This document shows, piece by piece, positions 47,090 to 60,800 of a DNA stretch of 64,000 nucleotides (position 1 is its first letter; every line of letters begins with the position of its first letter). Where the stretch lies: contig NW_023998450.1 in assembly GCF_014805625.2 (NCBI RefSeq), positions 101,172-165,171 of the forward strand. Direction: 5' to 3'. This DNA is from Glossina fuscipes (Eukaryota > Arthropoda > Insecta > Diptera > Glossinidae). Both the position numbers and the translations under genes were made by a program. The notes under the pieces were generated by a model. The model ran no database searches and was not told the origin of the DNA. It was given only the letters and a program-made list of their open reading frames with translations.

Positions 47090-47510
47090 ATCAGTCTTAA
47101 AGACAGAAGTCGATTATAAAGAAACAGAAAGACAAATTGCAAAAAAAAAAATCCTCAACATAAAAATCTGTCAACCAATTTGTGCAAAACTTCTCTGTTA
47201 CGTTGACACTGTAACGAGAGATCAATAGCAAAACAAACTACAAACATCGAAAAAATAACCAGAGGGAAAGAGAGAAAACCAAAAAAAAAGAGGGATTTAT
47301 ATCAGAGCTCAAAATTTTTTTTTGCAAAAATCCACTGAATCAAAGCGTAAAGAAAAAATACTTGTGTTACTTTGAATTCACTCACTTTCTTCTCAAAGTG
47401 TATTATAAATTCACACACTATAAAGCAAAATAGCCACGAAATTTAACAAAAAATTAAAATATTAATTGCCGAAACAAAATATAGACGACTATACCGCGCG
47501 ACAGAGTTGC
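47090..47510 (-). other. Probable 5' untranslated region of LINE
   Basis: The sequence between ORF1 and the inferred left end of the element on the minus strand is T-rich with no frame. The presumed start contains AACTCTGTCGCGCGG (near 47490-47510). Full-length LINEs carry their promoter here; no specific promoter element can be pointed out. Confidence 0.4.
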
Positions 47511-47595
47511 CAGACTTGATGAGTGTAAAAGATTCGGTCCCGACCGAATTTAATTTTCTTACCTGTTTTTATTTTGATTATTTTTACGAATAGGA

Positions 47596-47949
47596 ATGGA
47601 GCCCAATCTCATGTCCATTAATAAAGCGTGGCATATAGAATTTAATCCGCGCTTAGAATATAAGACACCCCTCTTCGACCCAGTTACCTCCTTTTATTTT
47701 AAAGCAAACCAGACAAATGTACATTTACTTGACACGACTGCAATCCCTGATTGTCTGTCACCATTTCAGGACATTTTTCTAAAAACTTGTAATACTCTGC
47801 CTCGCGTGCGGTGCAAGTGTATTAAGTCTGTCCACCCTTTCGGATGGACCAAACTGCAGAACAACTTTCTGGATCAATTCAGTTTTCCCACCCCTTTGTC
47901 CACAAGTACGTCTATCCGACTTGCTTTCTCTTGTTCAATCTACAGGTAG
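47596..47949 (+). other. Unrecognised 117-codon frame
   Basis: It opens with ATG and reads MEPNLMSINKAWHIEFNPRL, later KTPLFDPVTSFYFKANQTNV and PRVRCKCIKSVHPFGWTKL. Composition is balanced and GC is higher than in the flanks. CAG-GTAGCA at 47943-47951 could be a 5' splice site just before the stop codon. It begins less than 100 bases beyond the 5' end of the LINE. I do not recognise the protein. It may be an exon, a fragment of another transposon, or chance. Confidence 0.25.
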
Positions 47950-50353
47950 CATTTGTTAAGATATTTTGATGACGTTCGGTACACCGACGAGTTTTAGCTC
48001 AAGGACAAATGTTATTGGAAATGGTCGGAACATAAAGTCTTATTTTGAATAACTGTATGAATATGAAAAACTGCATTAAGCGAAGTGTTGTAGGGTGTTT
48101 AACGATAGGCCGTGTCCTACTAGACTGTTTTTAGTCGTCTTCGTATATAAGGTTCATATTATTTCAAAATTGTGATGTATTTAGAAGTATCAGATTTCAA
48201 GTAAGACATAACAGATGAAATATAAACAATAAAAATTTTTCAGCTAAGGTTTAATTTGTCGGAAAATAAAAATAGAACGACTATATTAATAGTGAATCTT
48301 TGCTGACTGATTTCCATAAATATTCTCTTCTACATATGAATGTGAGATATGTCACAACTGTTTTTTTTTTATTACAAGTTAATTAAAACAAAACATTTTT
48401 CCAATTATTACAAACATTTCCGTCAACACCGTAAGCGTATGTTATATGTGTTTGCAGTTTTTTCCTTTTTATTAAAATAACATAACACATGGGCGAAACA
48501 CTTATATAGATGCAAAGGCATGCTTCTACATACATACATTTTATCTACGGTTTTTGCCGCTACCCTGCTGACACTAAACGTTCTACTGATTGCCGCTGTC
48601 CGCAAAAATATTATTTAATTTAATTTCTCCCTACCTCTTTGTATTATAGAAAAAATGTTGTATTGATTTTTAACTTCAACTTTAAAAAGTCGTTTCGAAA
48701 GCCTTTTTATACTTATCACTAAATAAATACATTGCATTGTTAAATAGTTCAAATAATCGCCGCGTCACTAACGGCATAGGCCAATTCTTCAGTGGTTGTG
48801 TCATTTGCTCAAGTGTTTCTCTTGAGAACCGAGATTAAAAATGTCGCTTATATGCAGCTAATTGTTCTTCTATCGCATTTATTATGTGGATGTATTTGCT
48901 TAACTTTGGGTAAGTTACGTTATCTTAGGCTGTATGTTTTATGCTTGGTCATCCTACTTGGTAAAAGATAGCAACACCAGCCAAAGAGCTATGACTATAA
49001 AAAATTGCCCTTCTCGCCTGAATTCCCCTGTCTATAGAACTAGTGGGCATGCAATGAAATATTTTAATAATCATCAGATGTCCTCTTTAATATCAAACAA
49101 ATTTCGATAATACTTTTTCTATAGCGAATTAGGCATTCTCAAAACATGCGACTTGGAAAATCTTTATTCACGCAGTTCATTTTTCACACCTAAATGTGCG
49201 AATATGTAATTATAAAATGGGAGCTACGTGTAAGACTATAAACTCAACGTTTTTAATGGACAAAGATCGGCACCATTCCAGCGTTGTATCATAGTTTGAT
49301 ATGAAGGACAATTTTTATCTTCTTCTTATTTTCCCCCCAAATTTCTCCGACTGATCTATCGCGTCCTCGCATAATTTAGTAATATATTTTATCTATTCCA
49401 TACATTAATGATCTCTACTCGGTGATTAAATCTAGCCGTGTCTAGTGTCTTCTTCTTAATTAAGTTATGAAATGGTACTATAGATTCGCCGACATTACTA
49501 GGCGAGATCAACTTCAAAGTTCCTAATCGTTTGTGAACGAACGAATCGTTCAGAGTCGTTGGCAGAAACCATTTAATCTCAACGTCGGACCCTTTAGAAT
49601 CTATTAAAACAAGTATACTTATTTGGCGCGATTTGCCTATTTCGTATTTAAACTAACTTCCAATCTTACTGTCTCACTATGACTGGAAAATTAATTCCTG
49701 CTGTTGACTGTTATCAGTTACCAAACTTTTGCAAGTTTACAATAGCTTAGTGGTTCACTCGCAACTTGGATCTGCACCGTTTGTGGGTGTGTGGCTGTGC
49801 TACTTGTGTACACGCTTTTTTCTTTGGTCTTCTTTCTTATTTATTTATACCTGGATTTTTTTTTTTGTTTTTACTTCGGCTTACTTCGAAAGGCTTCCAC
49901 GAAGAGGATTTGCAGAAGATGAAGGGCAGATGGCTCATGATATTCGAAGAAAAAAGTCGACAACATTTTTGACACCTTGATAAATGCGGGTTCCTTTGAA
50001 TAAAACTTGTAACAAAAATCTATAGTATCGCAAATGGAATGACCATATTTTGTATTAGGATAAAAAGCTAGGCTAGATAACAGCATTTTCTGTAATAATA
50101 TATGTATATAAATATATGTACATATGTCGTCCAAATTTTTTATATAGCACTTATTGTTCCGACGTCTATTGAGAGAAAACTCTAAAAGTTAACATATCTT
50201 ACCTTACAAGTTTTCCACCGACCCAACTTTAAAATGGTTTCGATGACGTAATAGAGCATGCAGAACTATAATATATAAGTTATATGGTCCAAACTGAAAT
50301 TTCCAAATTCAAGTTTGACTTAACAATAATTTAGAATTCAACTAAGGCAGATC

Positions 50354-50363
50354 NNNNNNNNNN
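50354..50363. other. Assembly gap (10 N)
   Basis: Ten undetermined bases. The true distance across the gap is unknown. Confidence 1.
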
Positions 50364-50689
50364 ACCGGCTCATGTTACTCTTGAGATGTGTCTCACATTG
50401 TAGCAACGACTCACATTGTGCGCAGCTTATGGTATAAGGAAAAATTTGTTTACGCTTTCATAATATATTACGCTGATCGTATCGTGTGTGTTAAAAAACT
50501 AGAAGACTAATCAAATGACGCTTATCGGTAAAATCGATCTACACCGTTTTTGTTATTATACTTTTTTTGCAGCCGAGTTCTGCCACCACATTATTTGTAA
50601 ATGGTTTTCACTTAAATTTTTGGCTTTTTATACAAAACAGTTTTCCTATGTAATGTAAAAGGATTCGTATATGAATGCCTGGTCGCATA

Positions 50690-50704
50690 TATATATATAT
50701 ATAT
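50690..50704. repeat. Short (AT)n microsatellite
   Basis: A run of AT units in otherwise ordinary AT-rich DNA. Confidence 0.85.
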
Positions 50705-52289
50705 GCATGGTAAGGTAGATAGTGTGAATTTTTCTTGTTTTTTTATTTTCGTAGTTCTTTTATTTGACACGTCTACAAAATATGCATCAAAGATTACGTT
50801 TTTTTTTTTGCAGTATCAGTTTGATAGAATGACGGAAAAAAGCAGAAGGACAGGGAGAGAAACTATCAATAATAAATTTATATACATACATATTTTTTGC
50901 TGGCAAAGCCTGCCATTTTTGTATTGGAGGTTTAACTGGGATTTTGATTAAAAATTCTTTATCAAATAAAATGAAAAAACTATTAAAAAAGAAAAAATGA
51001 AAAATAAATCAAAATAAATAACTTTCAGTAAAAATGACATTGTGACAGTTGCAAAAGTTATGGTTTCAGTGTATTTAGTTTATATTGAATGGATTACACA
51101 GTTTGAAAAATGCATCAAAATATTTGATTAAAATTTTCTTTAATCGGTCGTTTTTGAGGTTCTTAAATGCTACAAAGGAAATGTGATTGTTGCGATGCCG
51201 TCGAATTGTACGCAGTTCTGTTTATCGTTGAGAACGTAACTTAAGGTTAACATCATATCTATATTTCATCAAATTTTAAAGTTATATTAACTCTGCCGTT
51301 ATAATGAGAAATTTTTCTATGCAAAAATTTTGGGAATTTAAAATTTATATTCTTCCATACTTCCGATGTAGTCCCAAACAAGACCATTACTTGTTACTTT
51401 TACTTGAAAATGGAAAGATATCTTTACACTATTGTTTAAAACATGCACTTTGAACTACATGGAAATCATAATCGTTGAATTTGTCTCAGGAGAAGATGAA
51501 GATGCAAAAAAAAATTTTTTTGTCGAAGAAGAGTACTGCCTTAAAAAATACAAATATCTGGCTTAAACTTTTTAAGCTTTTTCAATCGCAATGTTCAATA
51601 TTGTTCTCCTTAAGAGCGGGAGAATCTGCTCAAAAGTGCTCGAAAAATCGTAGAGCAATGAAGTAATAAGAGTTCGAGCTCACACGTTTTAAGCGCTGCA
51701 CCTTTTACAGACGTTTCTATCATCTGATTCGAGAATGAGAGAATCGTTTCAGGTGCGGCCCTTGGATTCTCAGTCTTGTTTCGCAATCAAAGGAAGCAAG
51801 TGGTCAATGTCAAATTGTTCGATCCATACCAAGTGAAATTAATTATTTGTTTTCTTTTTGTCTTAAATGTTGTTTTTCCTTAATTGCTGCTTTTAAATCA
51901 CAATTAAAGATTTTAATTACTTTATATTCTGAGTTAATTTGTTTCAAACTTAATTGTTTCATGCGAGAGAAAGATGTCATAATTAACATGACGTCAGTCA
52001 AGTTTGTAGCGATATGTTCAGTGTCTATGTTTTATCTTGTTTTACTCATTCTGAACACAACGGTAACGATACCAACAATAACAGAAATGGTATTCGCTTC
52101 TCGACAACATTGTCATTAAGGCCGTACATCAATCAATCAGCCTATCAATCAAAATGATTAAATATGAACATTGTTAATTAAACTGCAGCCAAAAATGAAA
52201 TGTTAAAAAATATGAAAGCACTCTATACTGAAAAATCATGTTTACCAAGCGTTGATATACGAAAAAAAAAAAAACAAAAAGAAAGAAGA

Positions 52290-53000
52290 AATAGTAAAAA
52301 AGAAATAAGTAAGGAAGTTATATGCGGCGGTTGCCGAATTTGGAAAACACGCCACTAAGCTTTTCGCTTTCCAACCTCCAAGAGCTTTAATACGAGACCC
52401 ATATCGCTATTATTAAGAAATAAATAACCTACTAGGTCATGGTATTTACCGTATTCATTTCAGAATTAACCCATTTTTAAGCAGATAACATATATATTTT
52501 CTTTTAAGGAATATACAAAATAGTTTTAAACATTCGGCCCTGTTTGCTTTCTGATAAATAAGCAAGAAACCTCAAAAAAGTGAACAAAAGTAAATTTAAT
52601 TACTTCTAAGTTTATGTGGGCGGGCCAGCTTTTTTCGTAAAAGTGTTTCGTAATGTAAATATGAAAATCATCGGCTTTCTAACTCTTGTAATTTCTAAAT
52701 AACAAGCGGAACCCACAAATTTTTGTTAAGAAAACGGCAATTACGCTTCTGCTCTGACCAATTTGTCCCATTTTGAATTCTTCAAAAACTTCCAATGTTT
52801 TCACATAATTTGTAGTCGACATCTTCTTTTTGCGACCAGGAGAGTGTCAACACACAAAACAGCGTACAGATATACAGACACACAGACGGACGGATTGACT
52901 AAATCAATTCAGAATTTCATGCTGATGGTCAAGAATATATATACTTTATAGGGTCTCTGAAGTTTCCTTTCGGGTGTGGCATAGTATGAAAAAAAAAAAA
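52290..53000 (+). repeat. Dispersed repeat family C, plus-strand copy
   Basis: It begins near AAGTAAGGAAGTTATATGCG, contains TACAGACACACAGACGGACG with GATTGACTAAATCAATTCAG (52880-52915) and ATGCTGATGGTCAAGAATAT with ATACTTTATAGGGTCTCTG (52920-52965), and closes with TTTCGGGTGTGGCATAG before an A run at 52989-53005. The last blocks correspond to the reverse complement of 41900-42020. The pattern of a start like GTAAGGAAG and an end at a simple repeat is seen in common fly repeats (family knowledge). Confidence 0.65.
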
Positions 53001-56000
53001 AAAAACAAAATGAGTATATAACCTTCCTCCAGTGGATGGCATAACAAAGGCTTGCGTCCCTTCATTTCAATAAAAGAGATAGTCTCAATATTCCTTAAAG
53101 ACACCGAGGCAACGTATGACAATGATTAAGCCAGTTAATAATTAATAAACCTGCAAAACTATTAAAAGAACTGGCAAAAAAACAGAAAAAGATATTTTTA
53201 TGCATAAAGTGAAATCCAGCAAAGCACACAAGACAACAACAATGTTAATACAGTCCAGTACTGTTCATTGCTTATTGGTACAGATGACGTAGCAGAAATG
53301 GGGAAAATAATATTTAAATAGAGCAGCTACTCTTCGTTAGAAGAATAGGGCGTATTGGTGAAGGTGACCTGGATGAAAAGATTTAAGCTTTTTAAAGTAT
53401 TTATTCACTGCTGCATATTTTTTACGGTGCTTTTTTTCTTGTGTTCTTTCCTAACTAACCAGCACTATTTGCATCAATTTCCGTTACCATAAAGAATTCA
53501 TCCGTTCAAAATATTTCCGCTATCTGCTTGATGCTGTTTTTCTTCCTATAGACTGCCGTAAAACGTATTGTGGAAAATTGTTTTAAAAAAAATGAAATAT
53601 TTTTTTTAGATAAAACTTTACCTCTATTGTAAAGCTATTTGAGCTTTTTTTTCAAACGAGTAATGAAAGTAACTCCGTAATCGTAACCAAGTATATACTT
53701 TAAATTGGAGTGAACCCGGTCTTAAAGTCCTTTGCTAAAAGGGCCATCTTGAACTGATTTTGGTTCTGATGGGCTCACATTAACAGAAAATTGTTCGAAT
53801 TTTCAGATCTTCAAAATGAATCGACTAGCAAATGCGTGCACCAAGTAAAATTTTGCTCAACGCCCGTTTGACTCTTTAGCCCAAAACCCCTGCATGTGAT
53901 ATTAATTTTTCTTGCCAATTTCTTTAGTTTACGAAAAGCCGGGAAATTTTTGAAGGCCCACATTTACGAATTTCTTAAGGTCTAAAAGCTCCGTTTAAAG
54001 TGGCCTCTTTTTGCTTACTAAATAAAATCCACAAGTCTGGTGCGAAAATCATTTAAAACCAAAAATTCGACCATTTATCGAAGTGCCGTTGTATACAAGC
54101 CAGAATTGTTAGGATGTGTCTTTCTAATAAAATAATTATTCATAAGCGATGAAAATGGCTAATTTATATAAAAATCGCAAAAGAAAGTCGAACATAAACG
54201 TTTCTTTGTGTTCCTTCATTTTAATTAACGTTGTTTGCCATTACGGTATTGCCTTTGTACCTTTGCAAAGCTTACCTAAAAAGAAGGTAAGTGATTTTCT
54301 ATCCATCCTATGAAGGGAATGAATGGCTGATTGTAACGAGTAGTTGCCAATGCAAGAAGGGTGAAAGGTACGTTCACTCCGAAATTCTTAAGTCCGCATA
54401 TCAGTGCGTGCAAATGGATACGGAAGAAAGCAAAACAAAGCGCGCGTTTACTCGAGTGATAAAAATTGAAGAAACTACGCAAAAGAGCTTTATCAAAGAA
54501 ATCCTTATGTTACTGTGAGGACATTTAGTTACATTTTATAGCGTGGGTTCGAAGAATATCAGCTCTATTCAAAAACGCTAAATGCACATTGAAAACGTAA
54601 TCCAAGCTTTCAGCGTATAGTGATTAAAAACGAGAACAAAAAAATTAATAACCGCATTTTAAACACCCATCCTCGCGTCTTATATAAATCCAGTATGCTT
54701 TTCGTCAAGGTTTCAAAAATTAAACGTAATAGCATGCAAAATGCGAAAGCAGACCTGAAACTCTAAGGTTTTCATTGCATTCAGTCACTTTCTGAGTTAG
54801 TCGCTTATGGCGCATATATTATCCTTTCTACCGGAATTAGCGTTGGTTAGTAACGTAATAGCTACACACGTCTGTCTAGTGGGTTAACCACTCTGGCGAA
54901 GTAATGGCAATAGCAACCATAACGTTTAAAGCAATAACAGAAAGTACATTAAAACCGGAAATCGCTTGCTTAATAGTGAAAAACAAAGCAAAAAATTGAA
55001 ACTAACATTCCCTCTCTCTTCTCCCCGTTTTTTACGCTTTACCCACCACCCGTTCGTATATACATACGTGTAGATGACAGTTTTATGTTAAATATATTGC
55101 GACTGGGGGAAAAAATGGCAAATTGCTTTGTGATACCCAAGCATGTACATTTACATATACTTGTCCTTTCCATTTACATTGTTTGCTGCTTTTCCATGTT
55201 TATAATGATATGATAAAATATATTCCTTTACTGTCTTTCCGTCGCTATTTTTAATTCACCTTCGTTGCTATCCTTCAGTTGCCCTGTAATTTGTCGTCAA
55301 TTTGCCTTGCGGCTGTACAGGGGGCGCTGAAATGATTATCTCTTTTATGTGTTAAATTGCAGGAATGTGTGAATGTATAATTTTCTTTTTTTTTGTACGC
55401 CTTTTTACCATTTGATAATTTTTTTGTGCTCTCTTGCTTTAGTAAATCGCCATATAATAAGTTCACGTAGATTCGCATACCTTTTTGTTGTAATATAATA
55501 ATTTTTCTAAATGCAGTTAGACTACCACCAATCGGGTAAGTTTAATGTAACGTATGCATTTAAGTAAGTGTGTGTGTTGTTTGACGGTGTGTGGGATTTC
55601 GAGGTTTACTTTTTTCTTTCACACACAAACGTTCGCATAATAAGCGGTTTTTTACAGAGATAAGTTTTATAATTGCATTACTTAAAACGGAAAATTGTTG
55701 AAAAAATGGTGAACTTTGAATAAATTGCTAAGGATTTATAAAATTCAAATATTAAAATTAAAAAAAAAAAAAGAATAAAAACGAATATGTTAAAATTTTT
55801 GAATTCACGAACTAAACCGTCAATATTTATGTTACGCCCAATATCGGATATATTTTGATTTAAGCCAATATGGTTTGTAAATTACAAATTCGTTTTAGAC
55901 GCACGCTTAGTTTTAAGAATTTTTCAAAATTTATGCAGTCATTGCTCCAGCTTCATTACCTTTTCATATAAGCAGAATAGTGTATGCTGTCCAAAATCAC

Positions 56001-57816
56001 ATCAACTGACTTTCGGTGAGATCATAATAGTAGATGACTACGCTAAATACTTGACAAGAGTGGGTGAGTATTTGTATGGAAGATGAACTATGAAGGACCG
56101 GTAAGCAGCGAAAAAATGCCGGGCCAGACTGATAAAATAAAGTTTTGCTATTATACATTGAAATTTCTGACACTGAGTAATATAAAACGTACCTTAATAT
56201 ATAAATTTAGTTTTTTGTGGTGACACACGAAAGCCGAAACATATTAACTAAAAAATGTGAGCGGAAAATCCATTAAGAAATCGTTATCCATCTACAGACA
56301 CCTGGAGTACATCGAAGGCCATAACTCGGGGAAATCAGAATCCTCTTTACTTACAATTACTTACACTGTGAAAAATTATTTAGGAGGCGTCTAAGTAAGC
56401 CGAGCACTTCTTAGTTTGGCAGAGGGAAATTAGTCAGAAATAAATAAAATTTAGCTTTTTACCTTAATATTCACGACAGTGTACTGGGCCAATTAACTTT
56501 TTTTTAAATCGCCGCTAGCTTCTGAATAATTTAATCAATCCAATATGTGGTAGCTATTCCCGAATGCTATAAACACAATGAAAGTACTGCTGTACGCTTA
56601 AACTTCGGTGAATTTTAGCCCTTCTAAAAAACATTTGATACTGTTTCTTTCCATTACGTTATTTTCCTCTAATAATCTTCATTCAATAAAAACAGGTTAG
56701 ATGTTTAGTTGGCAGAGTATATAATAAAAAAACGTTTTATACCTTCCCCTTAAGAAATTTTTTTTCTTCTATCTAAAAGCTATGTTAACGATCTTCAAGT
56801 ATTTAAGCTTTATCAAATTTTTGGTCATGCAAGGTAATGCATTTTAAGAGCAAGGTTGCTACAGAACTCAGGAGGCGGTCCAAAAAAATTATAAATATAT
56901 TGCTTAAGACACGTGCAAATTTATCTTGACGACACTGTACATGGTACAGAAATGGGCCAGAGTACGGTGAATAGCATTGATGGTGCAACTCCATTGAAGG
57001 ACCTAACAACAGTTTGCTGATATTGTTCATAACAAAGGTAGTCATTTGGGTCAAGATTGAATCTCACGTTTCAAATCAATATTGAAATTATCTACACCTA
57101 ACTGATCTTAATATCAATAAGTAAAGTTGAGGAGGAGAATATTTGCATGAAATGTTAGGAGAACCGACATTTAGACTGATGTAAAGTAGCATATCAAGTG
57201 AATAAAATCCACCTTGAGCTAAAGAGTAATGAATTGGCTAAGGTTTATCGCATCTGTATTTTCAAGACAAACTGGATTAACAAACGGATGCCCATTCGGT
57301 TTGGATCTGAGCTAAACTTATGTAAATGAATTGCAAGAGCAGATTGAACAGAGTCTGTGTAACATAGATAGTCACAACGCAAACGTAATGCGATTCGTAT
57401 ATAAATGCGTCAACAGAAAATGTAAAACTTGAAGCTACACATTGGAACCGATATCTAATTAAACATTTTCATAGAGGACTGAAAGGTCAATATGTGCCAA
57501 TTAGGGAACTGATCCACTACATACAGTAGAACTTTCATGGTTTGATCTTAGATAATCTAGAATCGTCATGCGCAAAATATTTTATGTAACAGTGTGGGTA
57601 TGAAATGCATTGGCTAGTGTTTGAGTCTGAAAATCTTAAATTTTGTCCACAGCCGTATAACTCAGTCATTTCAATTGAACAACCCGTTTTTACACTCGAT
57701 TTGTCACAGATTATTTTTAATTTTGTATTATTTTCCGAAAATACGTTTGTAAAATTCAATTGTTTTGACCAGAAAATAAATAGTAAATATTTTCGACTTA
57801 CATCTTGATAAACCAA
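53001..57816. other. Gene-free stretch
   Basis: No supported gene. A 75-codon plus-strand frame at 54291-54518 (ending TRVIKIEETTQKSFIKEILM) is Lys/Glu-rich and directly follows AAG-GTAAGT, but no exon structure can be built. The minus-strand frame at 57535-57942 (135 codons) has no motif. T-rich and A-rich runs are frequent. Confidence 0.5.
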
Positions 57817-57838
57817 ACCAGCACCAGATGGTGCTGGT
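57817..57838. other. GC-rich perfect palindrome
   Basis: ACCAGCACCA and TGGTGCTGGT are exact reverse complements separated by GA. It is conspicuous because the flanks are AT-rich. It may be a protein-binding site, a hairpin in RNA, or the junction of a recent small inverted duplication. Confidence 0.6.
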
Positions 57839-60800
57839 AATTCCCGTTTTACCTGTTTGCTGTTCCAGAAAAGCGGATTAGACCGACGTTTTAAATAGAT
57901 GTCTTTTGATACTTGTTTGAAAAAATGTACGGTATTGATCAAGACGCTTGAGTGCCGCCAGCTTCAATTAGACACTTCGTAATAATGAAAACAATAAAGT
58001 TTCGTTTATATTTCGGTTCATTTATTTTTTGTGCTAGTTCTTCTAATTGTTAGAAATTATTGACGATCCTAAAGTGACTTATCAATAATTTCAGTTGAAG
58101 GTTACTTTAAAGAAAGAACGTCCATCATGATCACTAATTTTAGAGCATTGTAAACAACTGCAAGCGACTGAAAAACTATTGGCTTAATTGTTGATATCGA
58201 TTGATTGATTCTCAAGCACGAGTCACTAGCTTTAATGAATGCTCCTTGTTTCACTCTTATATTCCTATTGATGTATTTAAAGCAGCAGGATTAGTTCGAC
58301 TAAGTTTTATTGAATCCCTTGCTGTCACTTTTCATATACACATGTGCAAGGGACCATTCAAGCCGTTGCTTTTCATTACGACATAGTGCAATTGATGGAA
58401 ATTACAAAAAAATTGCGAGAAAAAACTGAACCATTGAATGAACTGTAGTTGAAAAAAGCATTGAAAGAAACAATCAATAAATAATATGAAATGCACGATA
58501 TATTGAATTTTTCAATGGCTCTTTCATAACTGACCAAAAGTATATTAAGTTGTGATTGTGTGCGGGAGTGTGTATAGAAATTCAATAAAGGCCACCATAG
58601 GTTAAAACAATGAACTATTGTTTCGCATTTGTTTGCTGTTGGCTCTCTCAGGGAGAGGAGAGAGCGAAACAAATATGGGGATTTAGTTTATGTTAAACAT
58701 ACAAAAGGCATAATAGCCTCAGATTTAATAAAACACTGGCACATATGTGGATTTATTAGATTGTTCCGTTCTCTTGGTTAGGACAGGCGAAAATAATACT
58801 AACAGCTTGTACTAAATTCGTTTGTCCTGATCGCAGCTTTAAGATTTCAAGCATTTGTAAAATTACCTTTGCAGGATAGACATTATTTTATAGCATTCCT
58901 GCAAACATTAACTGAATAGAGTCGAAGGACGTTCGTTTTCCCTAATGTGGTCTGTTCTTAGTTAAGGTGTGAGTAAAAGGTGTTTAATGCTCCCGAACGT
59001 CGCTTAAATTTGTTTTTTTTTAAACACTTTCGATTTTGCCAAAGGGTTGCATTGACCGCTACAGTGTACCTGATGGCAATACCTTCAAAATATTGTACGT
59101 ACGCTCTTCTATAGGTTGATGAAGGAAAAGCATTGCATTAAATTCCATTTGACATGATGTGCCCACACGCATATACATGCATATATGTAGTATATATAAT
59201 ACATACATATATATGCATATATATTTTCCTACAACTCTGTAACAGGCTAGCAGTAAGCGCAATTTAATATAATGATAGGAAATGTGCGGACAAAAAGCTA
59301 AAACTAAGCCAGTGTCGCCACATATGCTTTACATTATAAAAAACAATGAACCAAAACTGGGCAGTGGAAAGCCATGTTGAAATAAACAAATGAAATTTTT
59401 CAAGATTAAAAATACTATAAAATAGGAAAATTGTAATCGACTTTGGTCGAATCTTTTCTCTCTAAGCAAAAAATACTTATTTGAAGAGAAGAAGCGAAGA
59501 AAATTTCAATACTCGATTTTTTCCATTTTTGTACAGGTAGTATGGGATCGTAAATGAAATATATCCCGACTTTGTTGTTGTTACATATCTTATACTTTAT
59601 GAGTAATCAGAAGAAGAACTACATTTTTGCTTTTGAAGATAGCGGTGTCTTTGTCTTGTATTGTACTCTAAGCGTGTCCTTGAACCGATTTGCCCCACAT
59701 TCAATGTCAACCGTGCAAGAATCTACAATGCTATTGCCAAGCGTGAATACGATTTGTTAGTTTTTGCGGCCAGTAGAATACTTGCCTCAGACGGACCCAA
59801 AGTCGTCCGCATGGAGTGACAGTTATGCCTAGATTGATTTGGAATTTGATAATAATCAAGAATACGTACACTCCACTCAGCCTTCCTCAGACCTTTTCCA
59901 GGGATTGAACCCGTTTTGACAAAATGAACATACCTTCAAACTCTTGCTTTTGGTATAAAAAAAATCTTTCGAGCAAAAAACCGTGCTATAAAATTTATAG
60001 TGCTGAATTCATTTAATTTTTTTTCTTTTTATGAATATTCGTATTCTCATTTATACACTGACGATTTTCTCGTTTAAATATTCAATGTATTTATTTGTTT
60101 GTGTCGTTTTGTTTCCTTGTTTTTTTATTATTCATCTTCTTTTTTTTTGGTATGCAGTTAACGTCATAGTTTAGTGTTTTGTTGGCACATTGCTGCTGCT
60201 GGTGAAGATAGTGGTACTGTACTGTTGCCTATTGTTATGCATATGTACTTGCCTTCGAATATCGTTGCAAAACTGCAATTGTTGTCCACTTTGTAGGATA
60301 ATGGATATAGTTGAGAGGCTGAGAGGCTGAGTATTGTACAAAACCGGAAAATGGATAAACTGTGTTAATGAATAATGAAAAAATAGGTATGCATTAAAAA
60401 CGGAACAAGACTTCACACCACCATACAATGTAGATGGTGTTTTCTGACATATGCTTACCGACAAAATTCGTAAAGCTTTTTAAATTATCTTTAGTCTCTA
60501 CTATTTTGTTTCTTCAAGATAGAATAAGGAAATAATTTAAAAAAAACATTCAAGTTTCACCTACGCAGAGAAAATGAAAATGGACTGGGACTTAACGCAG
60601 GGTCAAACTTCAATCTCTACTTTAAAGTGTTCTGATAAAGCAAATTTTTAAAAATCATAGAATATAATATCATGTACTTTTTAAATCAATTTTATGTCCC
60701 TTTATTTATTAGTTGTGTGCATGTATAACGGAACGAGACTAACGTTTTAGAGCTTACGAACTTAAATCCTATAAGCATAAGATTTGAACATAAGCGAGCA

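Larger units (their letters stand above)
42711..47510 (-). mobile_element. CR1/Jockey-like LINE, near full length
   Basis: The element reads on the minus strand. There is a 5' region of about 420 bases (from around 47510, position uncertain), ORF1 with a zinc finger (47089-46050), ORF2 with endonuclease and reverse transcriptase (46092-43232), a 3' untranslated region interrupted by a SINE, and an (AAAT)n tail at 42711-42734. The length without the SINE, about 4.6 kb, is usual for CR1-type elements. A PHD-like zinc finger in ORF1 points to the CR1 group (family knowledge). I could not identify target duplications. Both ORFs are broken, so it cannot move by itself. Confidence 0.85.
47511..52289. 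other. Gene-free stretch with an assembly gap
   Basis: A 117-codon plus-strand frame at 47596-47949 is described separately. The remainder shows no gene. Short frames around 48423, 49729, 50703 and 51847 have no motifs. A GTCCCGACCGAAT-like string at 47535 recalls repeat C. Confidence 0.5.

Noticed and set aside
47511..47540. Target-site duplication of the CR1-like LINE
   Set aside because: I compared the flank beyond the presumed 5' end with that beyond the (AAAT)n tail (TTGAGTATCTG); only a weak TGAGT match is seen, so the exact 5' end remains open.
51640..51840. LTR of a retrotransposon
   Set aside because: Slightly GC-richer composition only. No second copy, no TG...CA ends with duplications, no primer-binding site.
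57535..57942. 135-codon minus-strand gene
   Set aside because: No motif, no neighbouring exon, and part of it is the DNA palindrome at 57817-57838. Considered chance.
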